DNA of 43,050 nucleotides, from contig NZ_BCQQ01000048.1 in NCBI RefSeq assembly GCF_001552155.1, forward strand, positions 1 through 43,050, given 5' to 3'. This stretch comes from Actinomadura formosensis NBRC 14204. GTDB taxonomy: Bacteria; Actinomycetota; Actinomycetes; Streptosporangiales; Streptosporangiaceae. Numbering within the stretch: position 1 is the stretch's first letter; each line of letters begins with the position of its first letter. Made by a program: the position numbers and the translations under genes. Below are positions 1-8,380 of this stretch, piece after piece. The notes under the pieces were generated by a model. That model was not told where the DNA came from and ran no database searches. It was given only the letters and a program-made list of their open reading frames with translations.

Positions 1-222
1 TGCTGGGCACCGACCACCCGACAACCGGGATCGTGCGTCATAACCTCCAGGTAGCAACAGAAATGTCGGTCACGTCTCAAAACGATCGTTTTTCATCCTG
101 ATGTGCGGGGGCCGGTCACCGCAAGATCGCGTTACGCGCGTCCGCGGGCTGACGTAACAAGCCCCCCGGGTGTTATCGGCGGGGGGTTCCGCCGCGCCGG
201 GTCCGCGTGTCAGCCTGTCGGC
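1..222. other. Gene-free left edge with a hairpin
   Basis: I see no convincing gene here. A run of six C at 162-167 can pair with six G at 181-186 and is followed by TT, so it could be a terminator of a gene lying left of the window. The phosphatase reading frame is open back to 103, but the conserved part of that protein only begins after the GTG at 223. Confidence 0.4.
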
Positions 223-918
223 GTGATCAAGGTGCGGCGGGTGTGGCTGATCCGGCATGGGCAGAGCGAGTCGAACTCCGGGCTTCCGACGAACGGTCCG
301 GGGGCGGCCCCGCTCACCACGCGCGGACGCGAGCAGGCGGCGCGGATAGCCGAGGTGTTCACCGCGCCGCCCGATCTCATCGTCAGCTCACCGTTCGTCC
401 GCGCACGCCAGACCGCCCAGGCGACCATCGAGCGGTTTCCCGAGGTCCCGTACGAGGAGTGGCCCGTCGAGGAGTTCACCTTCCTGGGCAGGCTGCACGG
501 GCCGCAGACCACGGCGGAGCAGCGGCGGCCCTTCGCCGAGTCCTACTGGAAGCGCCTCGACCCCGCTTACGTCAACGGCGGCGACGGCGAGTCCTTCCAT
601 GCGCTCATCACACGCGTCCACGCCCTCCTGGACCGCCTTGCCGACCGTCCCGAGGACGGTCTGATCGCGGTGTTCACGCACGGCCTCTTCCTGAAGGCCG
701 TGATCTGGTCCCTGTTCACCGGCGTCACCCACCCGGACGTCACCGCGATGCGCGCCTTCCGCCGTTTCAACGGCACATGCGACATCCCCAACTGCACCGT
801 CACCGAACTGTGGCGCCCGAGCGGCCCGTACGGCTTCCGCGTCGTCCCCGGCGGCACCACCCACCTGCCCCAGCCCCCCACCCCCCGGCAGCCGGCCTCC
901 TCCGCCCACCTGGACTAG
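223..918 (+). CDS. Histidine phosphatase family protein (phosphoglycerate mutase-like)
   Basis: A 231-residue protein of the histidine phosphatase superfamily, which removes phosphate through a phospho-histidine. The RHG signature sits at residues 11-13 (LIRHGQSESN), followed by a TTRGREQA segment and an SSPFVRARQTA segment that supplies the second phosphate-binding arginine. The second catalytic histidine is in VFTHGLFLKAV near residue 150. I chose GTG 223 because it leaves the usual few residues before the RHG strand; the frame stays open to 103, but that extension is basic and unlike the family. The substrate cannot be told from sequence, and small-molecule phosphatase is as likely as mutase. 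It appears to be a single gene. Confidence 0.85.
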   Translation: MIKVRRVWLIRHGQSESNSGLPTNGPGAAPLTTRGREQAARIAEVFTAPPDLIVSSPFVRARQTAQATIERFPEVPYEEWPVEEFTFLGRLHGPQTTAEQRRPFAESYWKRLDPAYVNGGDGESFHALITRVHALLDRLADRPEDGLIAVFTHGLFLKAVIWSLFTGVTHPDVTAMRAFRRFNGTCDIPNCTVTELWRPSGPYGFRVVPGGTTHLPQPPTPRQPASSAHLD

Positions 919-1060
919 GCCCTTCCACCGACCGCGCCGGGACACTCGGTCGCGTTCCTGGGGATGGCGGCAAGCCCAACACGCGTGTCCAACTCATGAC
1001 CGACCACCCGCTGTGCACGACTCGCCATTTTCGAGTCAACTTCTACGGCACAATCGACCT

Positions 1061-1603
1061 GTGCGGGACCACGACCAGAACACCTTCCAAGGTGACTTCG
1101 GCGAAGCCTGGATAGAGGCCGTCGCCGCGGGCTGCGGTCTCCTTCGCGGTCGGCCTACCACGGTAGATCTCCAGAAGGCGGACGTGCAGCTCGTGTACCC
1201 AGGGGTGGAGCTGGGGACGTACTACCCGACAGTGAACGTACAGGTAAAAACTACGATCGAGCTCAGGCGGCTTGAATCCGGAGAGTTCAGCTACGACCTT
1301 GACCTAGAGACATACGATGCACTCAGACGCACCGATCACGCCGTTGGTAGGGTGCTCGCTGTCATCGGCGTTCCTGGGGAAGGTGAGAACGTGCGCCTTC
1401 AGGAGGAGGGAACGCTCCTGTGCGGGCGTGGGGCGTGGGTGTCACTTGAGGGTATGAGCCCCTCAAGTAACCGGACCAGCCAAGTGGTCCACCTTCCTGC
1501 GGTAAACACCCTGGATCGTTCAGGCTTGCACAGAATGCTCAAGACGCACGGAATTCGGCGATCGACCCCAGTTCCCGCCATTGATGTTTGGGAGCAGCCG
1601 TGA
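1061..1603 (+). CDS. DUF4365 domain protein, predicted restriction-endonuclease-like fold
   Basis: A 180-residue protein that I read as DUF4365. The family is usually linked to the PD-(D/E)xK nuclease fold, and the matching residues are visible: a Glu in GEAW (residue 15), acidic residues in VDLQKADVQ (36 and 41), and QVK at 61-63. Activity on nucleic acid is inferred, not shown. GTG 1061 starts just before the conserved block; an in-frame GTG at 1013 is the alternative, and neither has a clear ribosome binding site, so a leaderless start is possible. The stop overlaps the start of the next gene as GTGA, so the two are translationally coupled. Both genes have more A/T and rarer codons than their neighbours, which suggests transfer. 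Confidence 0.7.
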   Translation: MRDHDQNTFQGDFGEAWIEAVAAGCGLLRGRPTTVDLQKADVQLVYPGVELGTYYPTVNVQVKTTIELRRLESGEFSYDLDLETYDALRRTDHAVGRVLAVIGVPGEGENVRLQEEGTLLCGRGAWVSLEGMSPSSNRTSQVVHLPAVNTLDRSGLHRMLKTHGIRRSTPVPAIDVWEQP

Positions 1604-2781
1604 GCCAACTGGACACCGCCCCCGGGGGCGGCGCATTTAAGGCTCCAGGTCTAGAGGCGCTCACAAACTACCTGGAGAATTCGGGATGGTCTCTCGAAGA
1701 TTTCGATGGCCGCACGAGTTTGTGGCAACCCGCTGACGGCATCACCGATCGCGTGATCCGCATCGTGCTACCCGCACAGCAGGAAGTTCGCGACTATCCC
1801 GAACGCACTTACGAAGCCTTGCAGGTGCTGTCCTTTGTGGAGCGAAGACTTCCCCAAGAGATAGTTAATGACATTCTTTTTGGCGGGGCCGACAATATTG
1901 CCGTCCGCCTGACTCCGGATGTTCCACCGGGCGAAGCACCACTGAATCTTGCGTATTCCGCCATTTCGGCCCTGAGGAACTTTGTGGTGGCCGCCGCCGC
2001 CGCACTGGATTTCGATTCTCTTGTCCTGCCGCCTAGGCGCCCGCAGCGCGCTGAAGCTTATGCCTCCCAAACAAGGATCTCAACGCAGCCGGGAAGCTTT
2101 ATTCTTTCTCTCGCACTGCCGCTGGACGACATCTATTCGACCGAGTCTGACGACTCGGCACCACCGGGCCAGGAATCGCTTGTTCAGGTGCCCCCTCAGC
2201 CCTTTGGACGCAAAGTCACAAACAGAATGCTTACGGCTGCAAGAAAAGCCCAGCAGCTGGCTGGGCAGGTAAGCGAGGGAGATCTTCCGCTTTCCTCATT
2301 CGGAAAATACTCCCCCGGTGCACCAAATGCCACCGAACTTGCCGCCCTAAGTTCTTTGGGGGGTGCGGACCACGGGATTTACCAGATACGGTTCGCCAAA
2401 ACACCACTGGCAGGTGGCGTGGCAGATCCGGCTTTTCTGCGAATAACGCCCGGCCAGCAGCGCATCCTCGGGGAGGCCGCTGACTACCTGCGCACAAAGC
2501 AGCCCAGAGCAGGAGTCACTGTCACCGGCCTCGTTGTCCGTTTGTTCCGAGAAGGAAAATACGGGTCGGGCGAAGCGGTAATCCAAGGGGTTTCTGATGA
2601 CTCCGGCGAAACTCGTAGATATCGGGTGGAGTTGGGCGAGTCCGATTACAACGAGGCATTCCGTGCTCATGGGAACGGACTGTCGGTCACCGTAACGGGC
2701 GACCTGGACATAAGGGGGACGAGGCGATCGATTCGGAGAATCGAGTCCTTCTCTGTTCTCCCCGGTCTTGAAGACGAGTAG
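1600..2781 (+). CDS. Hypothetical protein coupled to the DUF4365 gene; possible OB-fold C-terminus
   Basis: A 393-residue protein that I do not recognise. GTG 1600 overlaps the upstream TGA and has a GGGAG ribosome binding site 5 bases before it, so the start is well supported. The middle (about 200-240) carries a basic stretch, GRKVTNRML and AARKAQQ. The last 90 residues alternate strands in the order VTVTGLVVRLF, GEAVIQGV, RRYRVEL, LSVTVTGDLDIRG, which resembles an OB-fold nucleic-acid-binding domain. No membrane segments or signal peptide are visible. The tight coupling to a nuclease-like DUF4365 protein suggests they form a complex. Codon use is less GC-biased than in the genes around it. 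Confidence 0.7.
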   Translation: MSQLDTAPGGGAFKAPGLEALTNYLENSGWSLEDFDGRTSLWQPADGITDRVIRIVLPAQQEVRDYPERTYEALQVLSFVERRLPQEIVNDILFGGADNIAVRLTPDVPPGEAPLNLAYSAISALRNFVVAAAAALDFDSLVLPPRRPQRAEAYASQTRISTQPGSFILSLALPLDDIYSTESDDSAPPGQESLVQVPPQPFGRKVTNRMLTAARKAQQLAGQVSEGDLPLSSFGKYSPGAPNATELAALSSLGGADHGIYQIRFAKTPLAGGVADPAFLRITPGQQRILGEAADYLRTKQPRAGVTVTGLVVRLFREGKYGSGEAVIQGVSDDSGETRRYRVELGESDYNEAFRAHGNGLSVTVTGDLDIRGTRRSIRRIESFSVLPGLEDE

Positions 2782-2820
2782 TCGCCAAGCGCAACCCGGC
2801 TTGCTGAACGTTCCCAAAGC

Positions 2821-2836
2821 GGGGCTCCGCAGCCCC
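2821..2836 (+). terminator. Probable terminator after the DUF4365 pair
   Basis: GGGGCT and AGCCCC pair around a CCGC loop, with AGTTT just after. It lies 40 bases past the stop codon of the coupled pair. Confidence 0.5.
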
Positions 2837-3197
2837 AGTTTCCTGCGAGCCGGTCGGCTTGAGAATTCAAATCTCCCGCCATGGCCGGGGCCACCGGGCA
2901 GGTTTGTGGCCCGACCTACAATGGCGAGAGCGAGCACGCGTGCGGTTGTCGAAGGTTTAAGCGGTTGCGCGCGGATGGCGTTGCTTCCAGGCTCGGGTCA
3001 TCGGCCAGGTAAGGCACCGCCCACCGTACCGGCCAGGTCTCGGAATCGCTGGACGAGTACGCGTGCTACGAGCCGGGCCCCATACGAAAGCAGGGCGCAC
3101 GGGTGGCGGGCAGCGGCGTCCCGGGCCTGAGCGCCGGCGGCTCACCGGGGCGCACCCCTGGGGCGTCCTCCGCGGCGTGCGGGCGTGGAGGAGCCGG
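2837..3197. other. Gene-free stretch
   Basis: About 360 bases without a convincing gene. Short open frames exist on both strands but encode only Arg/Pro/Gly-rich strings typical of noncoding high-GC DNA. I see no RNA gene. Confidence 0.5.
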
Positions 3198-3488
3198 TCA
3201 GTGCCCGATCCAGGCGTCGACGAGTTCGAGACGCTCGACCGGCGGCTCGGGCGGGCGGAAGCCGAGCGCCTCGGTCACGACGCTGTCGACGACCGGGTGG
3301 AGGCGTTCCTCGACGAACCTGTTCCAGTCGGCCTTGGACTCCCACACGTCGATGTAGCGCAGGCCGCCCTCGATGCGGTACGCCAAGTGCGCGATGAGCC
3401 CCTTGGGCGGCTCGGAGCCCAGCCCCTCCTTGATACGGGCGTACACGTCGGGGCCGATCGGAACGTCGTAGGTGAACGCGTGTGCCAT
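3198..3488 (-). CDS. Small dimeric alpha/beta-barrel protein, monooxygenase-like
   Basis: A 96-residue protein. The order of segments, IAHLAYRIEGGLRYIDVWES followed by a helix DWNRFVEERLHPVV and a final strand-like VERLELVDAW, fits the antibiotic biosynthesis monooxygenase/dimeric alpha-beta barrel group of about 95 residues. No catalytic residues can be assigned. The ATG has a strong AGGGGG ribosome binding site (3493-3499). It is divergent from a TetR-family gene, and the shared gap holds an 8-base inverted repeat, so it is probably repressed by that TetR and induced by a small ligand. Confidence 0.65.
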   Translation of the reverse strand: MAHAFTYDVPIGPDVYARIKEGLGSEPPKGLIAHLAYRIEGGLRYIDVWESKADWNRFVEERLHPVVDSVVTEALGFRPPEPPVERLELVDAWIGH

Positions 3489-3508
3489 GGGATCCCCCTA
3501 TCAATTTT

Positions 3509-3529
3509 CATCCGAAATGACTTCGGATG
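3509..3529. promoter_or_regulatory. Perfect inverted repeat, probable TetR operator
   Basis: CATCCGAA, five bases, TTCGGATG: perfect 8-base arms between two divergent genes. It sits 20 bases upstream of the small barrel gene and covers the first possible ATG (3527) of the TetR gene, so bound repressor would block both. The next gene being a TetR makes this its most likely site. Confidence 0.65.
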
Positions 3530-3541
3530 GATATGGCTATC

Positions 3542-4186
3542 ATGAGACCCGTGGCATCACAGGTCAAGAGGCGGTACGACGCCAGCGCACGGCGGCAGGC
3601 GGCACAGGCCAACCGGCGGGCCATCCTGGACGCGGCCCGGGAGCTGTTCAGCACCCACGGCTACGCGGCCACGACGATGAGCGACATCGCCGAGCGCGCC
3701 GGTGTCGCCCTGGACACCGTCTACGCCGCGGTCGGCCGCAAACCCGCGGTCTTCCTGGAGCTGGTGGAGACCGCGTTGTCCGGCACCGACCAGATCGTTC
3801 CCGCGCGGCAGCGCGAATACGTGCGCGCCATCCGCGCCGAACCCGACTCGAAGCACAAGCTGGAGATCTACGCACGCGCGATCGGCGACATCCACGGCAG
3901 GCTGGCGCCGCTGCTGCGCGTCGCCCAGACGGCGACCCACCCGGAGGTGCGCGAGGTCTGGCAGAACATCGCCCGGCGCCGCGCCGCCAACATGCGTGAA
4001 CTGGCCCAGGAACTCGCCGCCACCGGGCAGCTCCGTCCCGAACTCGGCCTGGACGAGATCACCGACATCATCTGGGCGACCAACTCCCCGGAGTTCTACT
4101 GCCTCCTCGTCGAGGACCGAGGCTGGTCACCGGAGCGATTCACCACCTGGCTGGCCGACACCTGGCACCGTCTGCTCCTCGCCTGA
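3542..4186 (+). CDS. TetR/AcrR family transcriptional regulator
   Basis: A 214-residue one-component repressor. The N-terminal helix-turn-helix is clear: AILDAARELFSTHGYAATTMSDIAERAGVALDTVYAAVGRK within the first 75 residues, followed by an all-helical ligand-binding region ending in WLADTWHRLLL. Starts at ATG 3527, ATG 3542 or GTG 3551 are all possible and none has a good ribosome binding site. I prefer 3542 because 3527 falls inside the palindromic operator. It probably controls itself and the divergent small barrel protein. The ligand is unknown. Confidence 0.85.
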   Translation: MRPVASQVKRRYDASARRQAAQANRRAILDAARELFSTHGYAATTMSDIAERAGVALDTVYAAVGRKPAVFLELVETALSGTDQIVPARQREYVRAIRAEPDSKHKLEIYARAIGDIHGRLAPLLRVAQTATHPEVREVWQNIARRRAANMRELAQELAATGQLRPELGLDEITDIIWATNSPEFYCLLVEDRGWSPERFTTWLADTWHRLLLA

Positions 4187-4266
4187 CGCACCCTGGGCCG
4201 GTCCCGGTACCAGGCGACCACCCCGCCCATCGGCCTGCGCGGGACCGCCGGTGATCAGGGCCTCTG

Positions 4267-4869
4267 TCAGCGCAGCAGTGCGGTGACGAGGGTGTGCTTG
4301 AGCCAGGTTTCGTAGTCCTCGTGGGACCAGCCGGCATCCCCCACGAGGCTGTCGTGGACGCCCCCGCTCATCAGGGCGACGGCGATGTCGGCGGCCCGGG
4401 GATCGACGCGGGAGCCGGTGGCGCGGATGCGCTCGACCACCATGTCGACGCCGAGCCGGTTGCGGCGGGCCACCTCCGCCTGGGTGGCCGCGATGTCCGG
4501 ATCGACGGCGGCGCCCGAACTCAGGATCGTGACGATGTCACCGCAGCGTTCCCTCACCTGGCGGGCCGCCCGCGCCAGCAGGCCGAGCAGTTCGACGGGG
4601 TCGCTCATTGCCTCCGACTCGGCGACCAGGTCCGGGATGCCCGCTTCGTCGTCCAGCAGGTCGACCAGCCCGGCGAGCACACCCGCCTTGGAACTGAAGT
4701 GGGCGTAGATGGTCTGCGGCGAGACACCCGCTTGTTTGGCGATGAGACGGATCGGGGTGCGCGCGTAGCCGTGCTCGGCGAAGAGCTCGCGCGCCGCGGT
4801 GAGGATCGTGCGCAGCGTCAGCGCCTCTCGCCGATCCCTCAACCGGACGACGCCTGGCAGGTCCCCCAT
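4267..4869 (-). CDS. TetR/AcrR family transcriptional regulator
   Basis: A 200-residue TetR-type repressor. The helix-turn-helix lies at residues 37-60 (RTPIRLIAKQAGVSPQTIYA), with the typical AARELFAEHGYA helix before it. The C-terminal ligand domain is rich in helices and ends in YETWLKHTLVTALL. The ATG has an AGGAG site six bases upstream. It is divergent from an NAD(P)-binding protein gene with 95 bases between them, the usual layout for a TetR that represses its neighbour. It is a paralogue, not a duplicate, of the TetR at 3542-4186. Confidence 0.85.
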   Translation of the reverse strand: MGDLPGVVRLRDRREALTLRTILTAARELFAEHGYARTPIRLIAKQAGVSPQTIYAHFSSKAGVLAGLVDLLDDEAGIPDLVAESEAMSDPVELLGLLARAARQVRERCGDIVTILSSGAAVDPDIAATQAEVARRNRLGVDMVVERIRATGSRVDPRAADIAVALMSGGVHDSLVGDAGWSHEDYETWLKHTLVTALLR

Positions 4870-4884
4870 GTAAGCTCCTACTTA

Positions 4885-4895
4885 GAACGTTGTTC
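4885..4895. promoter_or_regulatory. Short inverted repeat, possible TetR operator
   Basis: GAAC, GTT, GTTC lies 16 bases before the TetR start and about 70 before the divergent NAD(P)-binding gene. GAAC/GTTC half-sites are common in TetR operators. The arms are only four bases, so this is a weak call. Confidence 0.4.
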
Positions 4896-4964
4896 CAACT
4901 ACTGGATCGATGTACTAATTTTACCAGTGATCAGGCACTGACCAGCGAGATCAAGGAGAAGCCA

Positions 4965-5660
4965 GTGAAACTCGTCATCTTCGGGGCGAACGGCCCGACG
5001 GGACGCCTGGCGACTGAAATGGCGATCGCCGAAGGCCACACCGTGACCGCCGTGACCCGCCGGCCCGAGGCGTTCCCGCTGAGCTCCGCGGGGCTGACGG
5101 TGGCCGGAGCGGACGTGCTGGACGCCCAGGCGGTGGGCCAGGTGGTGGCCGGACACGACGCGGTCATCTCGACGCTCGGCGTCCCGTACACCAAGGAGCC
5201 GGTCACGGTCTACTCACAAGGCGCGGCCAATATCACCGCCGCGATGATCGACCACGGCCTGCGCCGCCTGGTCTGCGTGACCTCCATGGGAGTCTCCGGG
5301 CAGGCCGCGCCGGGCGACGGCCTCATCTTCCGCAAGCTGATCGCCCCCGTGCTTCTCGCCATGGGACGCACCATCTACGAGGACATGCGCCGGATGGAGG
5401 ACATCGTGCGCGGCAGCGACCTCGACTGGACGATCGTCCGCCCGGCGGGACTCTTCGATGCCACCACGGTCACGACCTACCGCGCCGCACCGGAGCGCCT
5501 TTCCGGCAAGTTCACTTCGCGCGCCGATCTCGCCGACACGCTGTTGCGCGAGGCCACCGAAAACCGGAACATCCGTCGCTGCATCGACGTGGTCACCACC
5601 GAAGGCGTCCCCAGCTACATGCGCGTCTTCCTGAAAGAAGCACTCCACATCGGCAACTGA
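4965..5660 (+). CDS. NAD(P)-dependent oxidoreductase, atypical SDR / NmrA-like
   Basis: A 231-residue protein with an N-terminal Rossmann fold: KLVIFGANGPTGRL places GxxGxxG at residues 7-13, followed by TAVTRRPE, the position that often selects NADPH. Later blocks (HDAVISTLG, LVCVTSMGV, DWTIVRPAGLFD) match the SDR_a5/NAD(P)H-binding family. GTG 4965 is chosen because it has an AAGGAG site six bases upstream and starts directly at the first strand; the frame is open to 4890 but that extension lacks support. It is probably induced when the divergent TetR releases its operator. The substrate is unknown; quinone or flavin-type small molecules are usual. Confidence 0.85.
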   Translation: MKLVIFGANGPTGRLATEMAIAEGHTVTAVTRRPEAFPLSSAGLTVAGADVLDAQAVGQVVAGHDAVISTLGVPYTKEPVTVYSQGAANITAAMIDHGLRRLVCVTSMGVSGQAAPGDGLIFRKLIAPVLLAMGRTIYEDMRRMEDIVRGSDLDWTIVRPAGLFDATTVTTYRAAPERLSGKFTSRADLADTLLREATENRNIRRCIDVVTTEGVPSYMRVFLKEALHIGN

Positions 5661-5770
5661 GCAGAACCGATACGGGACCGGGGCGCGGCAACCAGGAACC
5701 ACTGACGTGGCGTGCTGGTGTACGCGATCGACGGCACCACAACGACCGTGCCCGACAACTCCGCGATGCA

Positions 5771-5816
5771 TGGCCCCGTCTCTCTGCTACGGGGGCGAAG
5801 CAGAGAGACGGGGCCA
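5771..5816. terminator. Long perfect hairpin between convergent genes
   Basis: Two perfectly complementary 18-base arms (5771-5788 and 5799-5816) flank a 10-base loop. It lies between the end of the plus-strand oxidoreductase and the end of the minus-strand small genes, so it can serve as a two-way terminator. There is no T-run on either side, as is common in actinomycetes. Nothing else stands out in 5661-5952. Confidence 0.65.
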
Positions 5817-5952
5817 GGCGGTGACGAGCAGCGGCCCGTTTCCCCAACTGGAGCCGGCCGTCACCACCGGGAACGAGGGACAATCCCCGAGCCCCACCCC
5901 ACGGGATTCGTCCCTCTCGTGACCTACCGGGTGCCGGGGACGGCCGGCACGC

Positions 5953-6150
5953 TCATCGCCGGGAGGCGGCGGGGAGGAACTTGCGCTGAGGCCACGGCCA
6001 GGCCGCGGGGTTCTCGATCGCCGTCCGCAGTTCACGAGGATTGGCCGCCTCCACCAGCCGGACGCCGTCCGGTGAGGGGACCAGCGCCCACCATGCCCCG
6101 GTAGCGCGCCCGTACCAGGTGACCACTACGGGAGCGGTGCGCTCACCCAT
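5953..6150 (-). CDS. Small hypothetical protein, second gene of a coupled pair
   Basis: A 65-residue protein that I do not recognise. It is tryptophan-rich (VVTWYGRATGAWWALVP) and ends in a basic tail. Its ATG overlaps the stop of the preceding gene by eight bases (6143-6150), which supports it being translated. There is no signal peptide or membrane segment. It probably works with the 98-residue partner. Confidence 0.55.
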   Translation of the reverse strand: MGERTAPVVVTWYGRATGAWWALVPSPDGVRLVEAANPRELRTAIENPAAWPWPQRKFLPAASRR

Positions 6151-6439
6151 CGGCCTGCGCGGCGAGTTTGCCTTTCACCGCCACCACCACGTCGTGCAGG
6201 TGCGCGTCGTCGGCCGGAGCGATCGCACCGCCGCCGGGGAAGGCGAACCACAGTTCGCCGCCGCAGATCGCTCGCGGGTCACAGCGCACCAGCACCGGCG
6301 ACCCGAACGCGGCCGGAACCGCCAGCAGCGGATCCGACTCGGCCACCTCCACCGCGTACCCGTGCGACTTGAGCGCCTGCGCCAGTGCCCAGACCCGTAA
6401 CCGCCGCACCTCTGCCATCTCGGTTGGCTCCGCCGCCAT
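6143..6439 (-). CDS. Small hypothetical protein, first gene of a coupled pair
   Basis: A 98-residue protein of unknown function. ATG 6439 has AAGGA six bases before it; the frame stays open to 6586 but that extension looks noncoding. The sequence has a helix (RRLRVWALAQALKSHGYAVEV) followed by strands (PVLVRCDPR, GELWFAFPG) and a final helix (DDVVVAVKGKLAAQ order DVVVAVKG). It may be a compact alpha/beta fold with a solvent-exposed cysteine pair (CDPRAICGG). It lies 182 bases downstream of the XRE-TPR regulator on the same strand, so it could be under its control. Confidence 0.6.
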   Translation of the reverse strand: MAAEPTEMAEVRRLRVWALAQALKSHGYAVEVAESDPLLAVPAAFGSPVLVRCDPRAICGGELWFAFPGGGAIAPADDAHLHDVVVAVKGKLAAQADG

Positions 6440-6621
6440 GAACAGTCCTTCCGTCGAGTAGGGGGATGGACTGAGCAGCACGCGGCACCGCCGAGACTGA
6501 ACTCTGCCGATCCGGATTGATCGGCGATGCTGTTGCACGTCCATGGAACGGACGCTTTTCATCCAGTTCAGCAACGTCAATGGCACTCTGAGCTTGACAG
6601 CTTGGGAAGTGCCACGCAGCG

Positions 6622-7791
6622 TCAGACCGGTAGGTGCATGAAGTCCGCGAATTCCCGCATATCAGGCGTCAGGGTTCGTCGCCGAGAAACGATCTGCCAG
6701 AAAATGTCCCGCGCATAGCGCTGGTTGGCCGTCCATTCGGGCACGTCATGGCGAACGTTCTGGAGCAGGTCGAACGCCTCCGCATGTTGCCGAAGCTGCA
6801 CGCGTGCCTTGGCGACGTCGAGCAGATGCCGGTTCCGGTTGTTCGATGTGGGGCGCATGTCGCGAACCGGGATGTTCTGCGACATGGCGAGGACCTTGTC
6901 CGGCCGATCTTCCACCATGGCGTTCTCCGTCCGCTTCATGGCGACAGTGAGCGGCCCGAAGGCCCGGAGGAAGTCGCCGGGAGGCGAGTACTCACGCCCC
7001 ATCGCGACGGCGGCGGTTCGTGCCAGCCGGATCGCATCCTCCGCATCACCGGGTCGGTTGTTGCGCACCGCCGCAGCCGAGAGCCGGACCAGCAGCCAGC
7101 CCCACGCGGAGAGTTCCGCCATGGTCGCGCGGGACATCCGAGGCTCCACATCGTCCGCCCACTCGGCCGCAAGCGCCCGCGTTTCGGTGAAGCGTCCCTG
7201 CCTGATCAGCAGCCAGGCGAGCGTGTTCACGGTGGCCGCGGCGTCCAGCCGATCGGACGCGTCATCGAGTGCCCGGCGCAGCGCCAGGTCAGCGGCGTCG
7301 AACTGCCGAGTCTGCGTCAGCAGCCAACCGGTGTGCTGCAGCAGGCGCGCCCGGACCTGGCGCCCTTCCGCGCCCAGCGCCTCGGCGTCCCGCAGAAGTG
7401 GCGGGAGCAGGACGGCGAGGTCCGGGTAACGGTCTGAGGAGAAGAGCGGCATCGCGGACGCCAGGGACCGTGCAACGCCTTCTACTGTGGGTTCCTCGGC
7501 CACTTCGTCTCTCGGGCGCCCATGCAGCGCCTCCCGGACGGCACTCCACTGCTCTGTATCGACGCCCGTCACCTCGTCGGATGCGGAGCCCCCGATCAAC
7601 TCGGACGTCGGGATCTTGAGAGCGGCAGCGAACTTGCGCAGGGTCTCCAGCCGGGTGTCCTGCCGTTCGCCTTGTTCGAGCTTGCGGATCAGGGACAGGG
7701 AGACTCCGGCAAGATCCGAGAGTTCCCGCCGGGTGATCCCGCGCCGCTTACGCCACTCCTGTAAGCGTCGCCCAACGCTCCGAGTGCTCAT
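6622..7791 (-). CDS. XRE-family regulator with TPR-like C-terminal half
   Basis: A 389-residue protein. The N-terminal Cro/C1-type helix-turn-helix covers about residues 7-65 (LQEWRKRRGITRRELSDLAG, then SLSLIRKLEQGER). The rest is helical and repetitive (RARLLQHTGWLLTQTRQFDA, AATVNTLAWLLIRQGRF), resembling the tetratricopeptide sensor half found in many actinomycete regulators. It is divergent from a DUF397 gene with a 160-base gap that must hold both promoters. XRE and DUF397 genes are commonly paired in Streptomyces relatives and linked to development or antibiotic control. No strong ribosome binding site is visible upstream of the ATG. Confidence 0.85.
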   Translation of the reverse strand: MSTRSVGRRLQEWRKRRGITRRELSDLAGVSLSLIRKLEQGERQDTRLETLRKFAAALKIPTSELIGGSASDEVTGVDTEQWSAVREALHGRPRDEVAEEPTVEGVARSLASAMPLFSSDRYPDLAVLLPPLLRDAEALGAEGRQVRARLLQHTGWLLTQTRQFDAADLALRRALDDASDRLDAAATVNTLAWLLIRQGRFTETRALAAEWADDVEPRMSRATMAELSAWGWLLVRLSAAAVRNNRPGDAEDAIRLARTAAVAMGREYSPPGDFLRAFGPLTVAMKRTENAMVEDRPDKVLAMSQNIPVRDMRPTSNNRNRHLLDVAKARVQLRQHAEAFDLLQNVRHDVPEWTANQRYARDIFWQIVSRRRTLTPDMREFADFMHLPV

Positions 7792-7953
7792 GTTTCCAGG
7801 CTATGCACCGCGACCTCGTACGAGCAGGGCATCAATGAGATTAGCGGAGCACCGCCAGACGCGACCCAATCTGTTAGCAGTAAGGTACGACTCGATTAGG
7901 GACATAGCCGACCTATCTCGGATCCCTCTGGGGGCCGAATTGGAGGAGTACGC

Positions 7954-8145
7954 ATGACCCAGTGGCGCAAATCGAAGCGCAGCGGCGGGGGCGCGCAGTC
8001 CAATTGTGTGGAGGTGGCGAGCCTCTCCGGTCACATCGGCATGCGCGACAGCAAGGACCCGGACGGCCCCCGCATCACGCTCCCGGCCGAGCAATTCCGC
8101 CGGCTGGCCGCCGACATCAAGCACGGAGCCCATGACGTGGCCTAG
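7954..8145 (+). CDS. DUF397 domain protein
   Basis: A 63-residue DUF397 protein: W-R-K-S-K-R-S-G near the N-terminus, NCVEVA, GMRDSKDPDGP, then a final helix FRRLAADIKHG. Proteins of this family are small partners, probably antagonists, of XRE-type regulators, so its partner is likely the divergent XRE-TPR protein. The ATG has a strong GGAGGAG site five bases upstream (7942-7948), suggesting high translation relative to the regulator. A terminator follows directly. Confidence 0.9.
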   Translation: MTQWRKSKRSGGGAQSNCVEVASLSGHIGMRDSKDPDGPRITLPAEQFRRLAADIKHGAHDVA

Positions 8146-8170
8146 CAAGGCCGCCCTCCGGCAGGCATGA

Positions 8171-8205
8171 AGAGCCTCCGTCCGCCAGTCGCGGACGGAG
8201 GCTCT
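8171..8205 (+). terminator. Terminator after the DUF397 gene
   Basis: Perfect 15-base arms AGAGCCTCCGTCCGC and GCGGACGGAGGCTCT with a five-base loop, 25 bases after the stop codon. It separates the DUF397 gene from the SLOG-like gene on the same strand. Confidence 0.8.
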
Positions 8206-8380
8206 CCCGTCTTCACTCACTCCGTGCGCCGGACCGGTTCGAGGAGATCGGGGTTGAAGGTCGCCCGTCCCTTGCCTGCGCGTCCGGCCCCTTGACGGGG
8301 AGAAGGCCGCCGTCATGCTTGAGGTGGCCACCGATGACCGCCGGGGTACGCAAGTTCGACCCTTGTCCGAAGGACACGCC

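Noticed and set aside
2837..3197. Possible small genes or a tRNA in the gap after the DUF4365 pair
   Set aside because: Short frames are low-complexity, and I could not fold a cloverleaf with a matching acceptor stem by eye.
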